Assembly (NCBI GenBank): GCA_034231615.1
Contig: CM067306.1
Coordinates: forward strand, 39,230,248 to 39,294,247
Direction: 5' to 3'
DNA from: Meghimatium bilineatum
Taxonomy: Eukaryota > Mollusca > Gastropoda > Stylommatophora > Philomycidae
Length of the DNA stretch: 64,000 nt
How positions within the stretch are numbered: the stretch's first letter is position 1; each line of letters opens with the position of its first letter. The notes below the pieces were generated by a model, which made no database searches, was not told the origin of the DNA, and saw only the letters and a list, made by a program, of their open reading frames with translations. Shown one piece after another: positions 57,527-64,000 of the stretch. The position numbers were made by a program, and so were the translations under genes.

Positions 57527-58435
57527 CGAGGCGTGTTCAAATGAAAACGGGACTTGTTACACCACGCGTGATTTAGCGCACTGATATTGATGACATTTTG
57601 CACTAGTAATGAGTATCCAATAATTTACATACGGTCACGTGTTCATCTTCCCAGCATGCATATGTGCTGCAGAAGACTGTTAACAATATGGCGGGTGTGA
57701 TTCCGAACCCGTCCAAAGTGAATCAGCGTGCTGTGATCCAGTTTCTTTCATTTGAAGGATGTCAAGCAGTAGACATTCATCGGAGAATGAAGGCAGCATA
57801 TGGTGACAAATGTTTGTCGAGGACTAGAGTGATGGAGTGGGTGCGTATGTTTAAAGACGGACGTGAGTTAACGGCAGATCTTGCACGGCCAGGTCAGGCG
57901 CATATTGTTGCAACAGAAGAAGCCATAGCAGTGCTTGATAAAGCAGTACTGACTGACCGTCGTCGGAGCATTCGTTCGCTTGCAGAAGAATTCCATATGT
58001 CAATTGGGACAGCCCACATGGTTGTTCGGAAGAAATTGAACTATCGGAAGGTGTGTTCACAGTGGGTCCCACGGATGTTGACTGACCACCATAAGGAAGA
58101 ACGGATGGGGTGGAGTTTGAACCACCTGATGCGTTACAGGGCAGAGGGTGATGCATTTCTGTTGAGCATTGTGGCAGGTGATGAATCGTGGTGCCACCAC
58201 TATGAACCGAGCAGCAAAATTGACAGCATGCAATGGAAGACGTCTCGGACGGCATTCGACGTCTACCTAAACAGTGGGATGCTTGCCTAAATGCATACGG
58301 AGATTTTTTCTGATGAACCCAGGTGCATTCTTATTCACAAGTGGTTGCTTTGTTCAATTCCGTTGAAAATATTAAATTGCGTATGATACTTTTTAAATAA
58401 ATCCACAAGTCCCGTTTTCATTTGAACACGCCTCG
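57527..58435 (+). mobile_element. mariner element, internally deleted, TA-flanked
   Basis: Perfect 31-bp inverted ends (57,527-57,557 starting CGAGGCGTGTTCAAATG; 58,405-58,435 its reverse complement) and TA on both sides. The element is 909 bp, shorter than the roughly 1.3 kb of complete mariners. The opposite arm of the host element shows the unoccupied site with one TA. Confidence 0.95.
57664..58313 (+). pseudogene. mariner transposase, deletion derivative
   Basis: The open frame (57,664-58,290) has the paired DNA-binding helices: the first around AVIQFLSFEGCQAVDIHRRM, the second around RRSIRSLAEEFHMSIGTAHM. The first catalytic Asp lies in VAGDESWCHHYEP. After MQWK the protein jumps out of frame to a tail (GIRRLPKQWDACLNAYGDFF, stop at 58,311-58,313) that is the normal mariner C-terminus. 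The second and third catalytic Asp are lost. The better start is probably the Met at 57,688 (MAGVIPNP). It could still be moved by an active transposase supplied elsewhere. Confidence 0.9.
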
Positions 58436-58599
58436 TATGTTTAGGTTTGGTTTCATATATATGTTTATGTCTATATTTGGTTTCACATTCATTCCATGCG
58501 TTTTCAAATGATGATTCTTCTTGTATCCTTCCTTCCCCAAACCGACTCACCCCACCACCACACAACCTCATCATTACTCATCTATCATTATCATATGCC

Positions 58600-58800
58600 A
58601 TTCTGGTTGGCGTAGGTGACCATGGTTCTCTGTTCACAGTATTGTTATCAGGATCGTTGTTTCCAAGCCTTGCTAGGTTGTCAAACTAATATGTTCTCAC
58701 ATCCCCATCTGTTTCTGTTCCCTTCAGTCTGCCTGTTGTGACTATGTTCTTAAAACCTGCCTGTCTGATAAAGTGACAAAAGGGGTATTTTTCTTATCTT
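58600..58800 (-). pseudogene. LINE C-terminal piece inside the right arm
   Basis: Mirror copy of 55,017-55,225, differing at only a few bases. Its presence in both arms shows that the LINE piece entered the terminal repeat before the two arms were made. Confidence 0.7.
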
Positions 58801-59155
58801 TTTCTTTTATTATTCTTGCACTCATTATAAACATCCCACCTACATCTATAGTGCCTCTAATTTCCCACTTTCGGTTTGTTTATAATGAATGCACGCATTT
58901 TCTCTTTTACTAGATGCGTTGCCATCCCTGCGCTATGGAGACGGGGCTTGATGAAATCTAGTCATCGATTTTGTTTTTTATTGTGTTGTTTTCTGTTGTT
59001 TGTCTCTTGAAAAAGGTTCAATTTGAGCCGATACGTGGAGAATTGTCCTGTTTAGTTTTATTGTATGTTTTTATATATACTTTTTAAAATATATTTTTAT
59101 TAATAGGCAAGGTAAGTGTTTTAGTAACCTGTTTAATTCATTTTGCTTGACTAAT

Positions 59156-59897
59156 AGTACTTTCGGCAGATTGTACGCAAATGTTTGACGTAGAAATGGC
59201 ATTAACCTACAGACTAAGCTGAAAGTTTACAGAGCAGTGGTACTTCCAGTGCTGCTTTACGCTAGTGAAACATGGACTGTGTATAGTCGTCATGTGAAAA
59301 AACTCAATCATTTTCATACAAATTGTCTCAGAAAAGTTATGAACATCAGATGGCAAGACAAGATTCCAGATACCACTGTCCTTGATAGAGCTGGTCTCCC
59401 AAGCATTGACACGATCCTGATGCAGACACAGATTCGTTGGGCAGGTCATTTGGTGCGTATGCCAGACCATCGAATGCCAAAGATACTTCTCTATGGTTAG
59501 CTAGAAAAAGGTATACGATCTCAAGGTGGCCAAAGGAAGCGCTACAAGGACTCGTTAAAGGACTCACTGAAAGCCTTTGAAATAGACCACGATACATGGG
59601 AAGAACTTGCACAAAATAGATTTGCATGGCGTTCTAAAATAAAAAAGAGCGCATCATCTTTGTGAAAAGAAGAGAAATGCAGCAGCTCAACAGCGGAGAG
59701 CAGCTAGAAAGTCACGGATAGACCAAGATCCGTCTACAGTCGTTATTTCATGTCCAAACTGTCCAAGGACATTTACAGCTCGAATAGGGCTCATTAGCCA
59801 TCTACGAACTCATAATCAAGGACATAACTGAAATTTAATTTTCAAAAGTGGATGTAACAAATGGTCATCATCACTTGTGATGGACGAACAACACAAC
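59156..59897 (+). pseudogene. LINE family B RT thumb and C2H2 finger (right part)
   Basis: Continues from the duplicated STFG: LKVYRAVVLPVLLYASETWT, HVKKLNHFHTNCLRKVMNI, WQDKIPDTTVLDRAGLPSI, then RWAGHLVRMPDHRMPKILLYG with a stop in place of the next residue. The finger CPNCPRTFTARIGLISHLRT plus H (CX2CX12HX3H) is at about 59,750-59,812. The protein end NQGHN is kept. Several stops and shifts lie between 59.5 and 59.75 kb. Confidence 0.85.
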
Positions 59898-60190
59898 ACT
59901 TCCCGCTGTTGAGCTGCTGCATTTTTTCTCTTTTCACAAAATGCTACTCCTTTTTTGACTGAAGATCGCCATAGAGCTTTATTTTGTGCAAGTTCTTTCC
60001 ATGTATCGTTGTCTATTTCAAAATCTTTCAGTATGGTTTTCAATGAGGCGTTGTGTCACTTCTTTTAGACACCTTGAAATCAATTGCCCTTCAGAAACTC
60101 ACAATAGAGAAGTATCGTTTGGAGGCGATTGTCTGTCACACGTATCAGATTACCTGTCCAACGAATCTGTAATTTGCGTGGGATTTGTGA
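59898..60190 (-). pseudogene. LINE family B, remainder of the outermost host
   Basis: The minus strand codes TILKDFEIDNDTWKELAQNK and ALWRSSVKKGVAFCEKRKNA, then AAAQQ, the linker before the finger. It joins to 53,862-54,348 when the insert is removed. Confidence 0.8.
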
Positions 60191-60395
60191 AGTATTTGAT
60201 TTAAAGGAGTGGACCTGTACCTCTTTCATGACATCACATTGTTACTATTATTAAGGATAACTGGTGAGGAGATGGGCGCCACCATCTATGCCTTTCGCCT
60301 ATTAAAATATTGCCATGGATAATCAATGGAGGGCTCTGTGTGCTGAATCATCCAATGTTCTACCCCTAAGACCCTGACGATTTACGGGATTATAG
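60191..60395. other. Unclassified spacer
   Basis: No motif; ends in GATAGATAGATTCTTTATT. Confidence 0.4.
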
Positions 60396-60720
60396 ATAGA
60401 TAGATTCTTTATTCCACATTTCGATCATTTTAAATACAACACTCCTTGTGAAAGTACAATGTTAACTTTACATTTCCTATGTATTATTACTAAAAAAATA
60501 CTTTTCAATAAGGGTTTTTCATTATCGGACCAATGTGTCCTCTACATTAATATATATTTCCTGCTCTTAGCTGGTGAAGTTCCTGATGAAGACTTTTTAG
60601 TCGAAACGTCGTTTGTTTCTGTTGATATCGTTAATATGTTTTGCATTTGTTCAATACCCCTTATGAATCTGTTTTACCCTCGAAGGTGAGTAGGCTGCGC
60701 GAATACTTTTACAATTACCA
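60396..60720 (+). mobile_element. Possible Penelope-like terminal repeat
   Basis: It contains the best hammerhead-like core of the window at 60,582-60,610: CCTGATGA, AGAC, TTTTTA, GTC, GAAACG. Flanking sequence does not match the other termini closely, so it may be a different family. Confidence 0.45.
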
Positions 60721-60884
60721 TAGGTACGTCACTGGTATGGACTCCATGCGTGTTTTGGAATTAAGCTAATCCCATCTAATAACAATTTACGTAAGCGTAT
60801 ATAGAAACTATTGTAACGATTGGAGATATGCAAACGATGTTATTGAAGCAGAGGTGGCTAAACCTACTTTAGATTAAATGCGAA

Positions 60885-61300
60885 AAAAATTATATAATTC
60901 GGGAAGATTACTAGCAAAATAAAAATGAGAATTCAAAAATGCAACATCTGTTCTACATGTATGTGTTGTTCGAAGACAATGATACGTTGCCAAACAGTTT
61001 GAGGACAAAATGCATTACCTTGAGATGTCGATCAATATAAGTATAGGGATAATTTCAAAGACGGAGAAGAAATCAAAGATGTTCTGACAAGAATACGTAT
61101 GAGAAGATAACGTTTGCTAGAAATGAAAATCAGACAAATAAAATATTTTGGAAATGATATCTTGATGAAGAGCTCTCTTGGGGGTACACAGTTGAAGGGA
61201 GGTAAGATGTAAGCAGAAATACAACTGGAAAGGAAAATGATGAAATGGTCAGTATACAGTCTGTCAGAGTGTACTGCCACGGGAATTGACGGATGATGGA
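60885..61300 (+). pseudogene. Heavily decayed LINE family A C-terminus
   Basis: Blocks KMQHLFYMYVLFEDND, LLEMKIRQIKYFGNDILM, then SVYSLSECTATGIDG line up with the family A copy at 52.0-52.4 kb in the same order, with many gaps. Confidence 0.6.
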
Positions 61301-61304
61301 GGTC

Positions 61305-62180
61305 CATATCTGTCAGACCGAAAGGAAAGGCGAAAGGGTGGAATTCTGACACTTGTTAAAAACAATGTCAGTGCATGTCAGCTGAAAGTGTATATGGAGG
61401 GGCAGAATACCAGATTCTCCACCTAAACTAAAGACAGACAGTACAGAATTCCATCTTCTGAACTATTAGTGCCCAAATGGTAGACCATTAGCACTAGACA
61501 CAATTCCAAAAAAGGAAGACTTATGGTATATGGTGGCGTCAACAGCCACTCTCAGAGCTGGGGCTATCATCACATGGACAAATGAGGTGAGGAACTTAAG
61601 AACTGACAGGATGAAAATAATCTCATCCTTATTAATCAGCCAGCATACTCAACAACCTTCTACTTGAGAACATGGCTCATCACCTCTACACCAGACCTGG
61701 CATTCGACTCACCAGGCCTGGAATGAAACATCACATGTGTCGTTGGAAAGCAGCTTCGAGATAGTGACCACAGACCAGTATTTCTGGAAATCCACAATGA
61801 ATTTACCAAGGACAGGAGCACACTCACTAGGTGGAAATATAAGAGGGCAAACTGGAAAATGTACCAGCAAATAACCAGTGTTCTTGCTAAGAACATGTAC
61901 TTGGACAAAGACGTCAATAGAGCAGTGAGTGAATTTAATAGATGTATACTACAAGCTGCTGGTAAAACCATACCCAGGGTGGCACTCAAAAATTAAAAAC
62001 CCTACTGGAATGATGAACTAGAAAAGCTGCAAAACGAGATGGAAACATCTAGACAGCAGGCAGAGAACATACCTGGCCAAGAACACCACAACAAATATCA
62101 GCAAACAAAGACTAAATTTAAAGAGATAAGTTACAAGCCAGACGGAGCAGCTGGGGAAAAAAAACAGAGTTGCTGAACCT
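61305..62180 (+). pseudogene. I-clade LINE endonuclease domain fragment
   Basis: Reading across frame breaks gives RKGGILTLVKNNVSACQLKV, YGGVNSHSQSWGYHHMD (expected GDFNSHS; the catalytic Asp is Gly), STPDLAFDSP, and DSDHRPVFLEIHNEFTKDRS with the SDH catalytic pair kept. Then come WKYKRANWKMYQQITS and YWNDELEKLQNEM, which lead towards RT. The same order is seen in the 7.3-8.0 kb copy. The RT itself is missing, so this is a 3'-deleted fragment. Confidence 0.75.
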
Positions 62181-62529
62181 AGAAAGAGATACTAGAAAAT
62201 TATAGAACCTCAAAACAGAGAATATGAATGCTACAGACAAGCAATCATGATGTAAGGGAAGAGCAAAATGAGATGGTACGAGGTATCATGTGGGAGAGAA
62301 AAGATGCTAAAAACGGCAGGAACAGAAGAGAAAGGGCGAACAACAGAAAGAGAATATGAGCAGATAATGGTGATATATGAGAATAAAATAGTAAAATAAC
62401 TCAACTTATGCAGCGCATAGTCAACGTTCCTTCCAAATGAATGAGCACACGCATAATAGCAACAAAGTAAAAAAATGGACAGTGAAAGCCAGATTTCTAT
62501 CAAGGGTCATGATAGCACGTATTTGTACA
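62181..62529. other. Unclassified
   Basis: A-rich sequence with no motif. Confidence 0.4.
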
Positions 62530-64000
62530 GGTTAGAAAAATATATTCATGCCACAGTAATAGACGGTACCCGAGGCGCCGAAGTGAAAAGAAAACACCCG
62601 CGAAAGGGAGAACAATAGAAAAGACTATAGCCTGGCTGGGTCACAGCGCACACCAACTGATGAGAGTACAGGGGCGTAAGTCGAACAACTAAATGGGAGA
62701 GGGGGGGTTGTTGTGAACCATGACTACACCCATATAGCCATAGAAAAAGATGACAGAGTAAAAGAAAAATGCAGAGGTAGAAAATAAAAGAGAGAGAAAA
62801 AGGGACGTGATGGATCGACGAAAGCCCCTAGACGGAGATACGTCATGCAAGCAAGTGAAGTGAGGATGGGAGGGAGCCCAGAGGACACAGGGAGGGTACA
62901 ACAGGGGAGGGTAAGGGACTATCACGGGGAAGCATGTCGTGAGATGGTATCGGGTTGATATAGCGAAACATAGGAAGAGGCTGCCAGAGAGCAAGAAGAC
63001 CATAGAGGGAGGAGGCAGACCCGGAGCTACAGCCAAAGCATATGAGGAAGTGGAGGGTCGTAGCGGCGTAGGTGACGAAGTAAGGTTCATCTGTCCACAA
63101 TGTCGTAGTAAGAGGAGGTCGGTGTAGCAGAGGTCCCAATAGAATGTGACGTAAGATGGACCAAGGTCACAACCGCAACGACAAGTGCCTTGTAGGCCAG
63201 GTGTTGGGAAATGAGACCGGTCGCATAAACCGAAGATGATAAAGGGATGAGTTAGCCGCACGTCGCAACCACTATGTGGGTATTGCTCGCACTGTACACT
63301 AGCTCATCTATGGGAACAACGATCAAAGGACAGAGACTCTGGCCAAGATACACGATCCCTTGGTTTGGGGCATGCACCGTGGGAAGCGAAGTGTCCGATG
63401 AAACAAGGTTCGCATCTGTGTGAGACCAACCGTACGTTGCAACCCGTTTGGGGTCGTTGCCCGTACTGCACGCTGGCTCCATACATATATATGGGGGAAC
63501 CACTGCATCCTATCCATCCAAGTTGTGTGAAGCAGGAAGCCTGTTGGCGCTGCAAAGGCTATTTTTAAAAAAAACCGTCAGTCATCAGTCACCACATGCC
63601 ACATGCTACGTAACTGTATGGGTAGCCGCCCCAATTGATAAGAAAGTGGCCAGAAGAAATATGATAATAGGTACGTGGTGTCGCCCACGGGCCACTGAGA
63701 ATGACACAAGAGAAAGATCGGACATAGCCCTAAGCAATGGAAATGGAGAAAGTAGAAAGAGTATGACAAAGAATTTAAAGGAGAAGAGGAGGATGAAGCA
63801 TGGGTGAAACAACCCGTAGAAAGAGAGTAGAGTGGGGTAGCGAGGGATACAGATCAACCATCAAACCGACGTACCCAACCGCAACAGGTCCACCCCGGAT
63901 GAAGCTGCACCGGTCCCAGTCCCAAGGCGTAACAACCAACCAACACACCAATCGCAACGTAGCATGTCACCGTAAACCAAAACCCTGGGTGGGGGCCCAG
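62530..64000. other. Apparently GC-richer unclassified segment with duplicated CxxC motifs
   Basis: By eye the base composition changes to G/C-richer, purine-biased plus-strand sequence. Two plus-strand frames stand out. One is 62,939-63,127 (WYRVDIAKHRKRLPESKK ... RFICPQCRSKRRSV, stop). The other is 63,365-63,568 (PMKQGSHLCETNRTLQPVWG, RCPYCTLAPYIYMG). A near-duplicate of the second, coding YCSHCTLAHLWEQ, lies about 185 bases upstream at 63,255-63,330. The CxxC pairs could be zinc-binding, but I recognise no family. Confidence 0.35.

Larger units (their letters stand above)
54581..59155 (+). mobile_element. Penelope-like element with inverted arms
   Basis: Flanked by the 12-bp duplication AGTACTTTCGGC (54,569-54,580 and 59,156-59,167). 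About 1-kb inverted arms (54,581-55,580 and 57,300-59,155) enclose a body with RT and GIY-YIG remnants. The left end has about 60 bases (GGTTACTGCGGCAC block, inverted) that the right end lacks. One-sided end extensions and terminal repeats in either direction are known for Penelope-like elements. A mariner lies in the right arm. Confidence 0.85.
57300..59155 (+). repeat. Right inverted arm, interrupted by mariner
   Basis: It starts in a TA run, then TTTATGTGAGCGCTTGTTTA, and ends TTCATTTTGCTTGACTAAT. The stem-loop module (CTTGAAAAAGG, TTCAATT, TGAGCCGATACG) is at 59,005-59,035. Confidence 0.9.
54349..59897 (+). mobile_element. LINE family B copy carrying a Penelope-like insertion
   Basis: A 5'-truncated plus-strand LINE inserted into a minus-strand copy of its own family. 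The target duplication ACTTCCCGCTGT lies at 54,337-54,348 and 59,898-59,909. It carries its own sequence at 54,349-54,580 and 59,156-59,897. Everything between is a later Penelope-like insertion. The 3' end carries a GACGAACAACACAAC tail. Confidence 0.88.

Noticed and set aside
57851..58255. 134-codon minus-strand frame across the mariner
   Set aside because: Shadow of the transposase frame on the other strand.
62689..63261. 190-codon minus-strand frame
   Set aside because: Pro/Ser/Leu-rich reading of purine-biased sequence with no domain; its plus-strand counterpart holds the CxxC frame instead.

Overview
This window is animal (eukaryotic) genomic DNA: AT-rich, with no operons or long host exons, and filled with mobile-element remains and tandem arrays. 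Several features suggest an invertebrate, most likely a mollusc such as a gastropod: several families of non-LTR retrotransposon (I-clade-like with RNase H, and others ending in a C2H2 finger), a Penelope-like element with a GIY-YIG domain, a mariner, hAT-type MITEs and tRNA-derived SINEs. The phylum is an inference. I found no intact host protein gene; the only candidate is a broken ankyrin-repeat-like stretch at 46.6-46.8 kb.

Layout. 0.4-1.1 kb and 4.4-8.85 kb (minus) hold two copies of one I-clade-like LINE. The second keeps the order endonuclease, reverse transcriptase, RNase H, Cys/His knuckle, but is broken by frameshifts and stops. 8.9-17.3 kb is a patchwork of LINE ends, a candidate hAT MITE whose end runs into a 31-bp minisatellite, SINEs and Penelope-like terminal repeats, some arranged as bare palindromes. 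17.64-22.32 kb is a giant 24/26-bp minisatellite with a 1,056-bp higher-order duplication. 22.4-27.2 kb holds LINE pieces, including an RNase H and knuckle segment at 25.3-26.4 kb. 27.6-29.3 kb is a 36-bp minisatellite open on both strands, and 33.6-35.2 kb a 38/40-bp minisatellite. 35-46 kb is a mosaic of LINE 3' ends, with several insertions whose target-site duplications can be read.

The best-preserved structure is at 53.86-60.19 kb, a nest of elements. A minus-strand LINE (family B) received a plus-strand copy of the same family (12-bp duplication ACTTCCCGCTGT). That copy received a Penelope-like element (12-bp duplication AGTACTTTCGGC). One arm of that element then received a mariner (TA duplication, perfect 31-bp inverted ends). 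The Penelope-like element has inverted arms of about 1 kb around a decayed RT/GIY-YIG body, and the left arm still shows the empty mariner site.

Throughout the window, Penelope-like terminal repeats carry a recurring stem-loop module resembling a decayed hammerhead-ribozyme core. The last 1.5 kb (62.5-64.0 kb) looks richer in G+C and holds a duplicated CxxC-coding segment that I could not classify. All coordinates and repeat matches were read by eye; homology calls rest on motif recognition, not on database searches.
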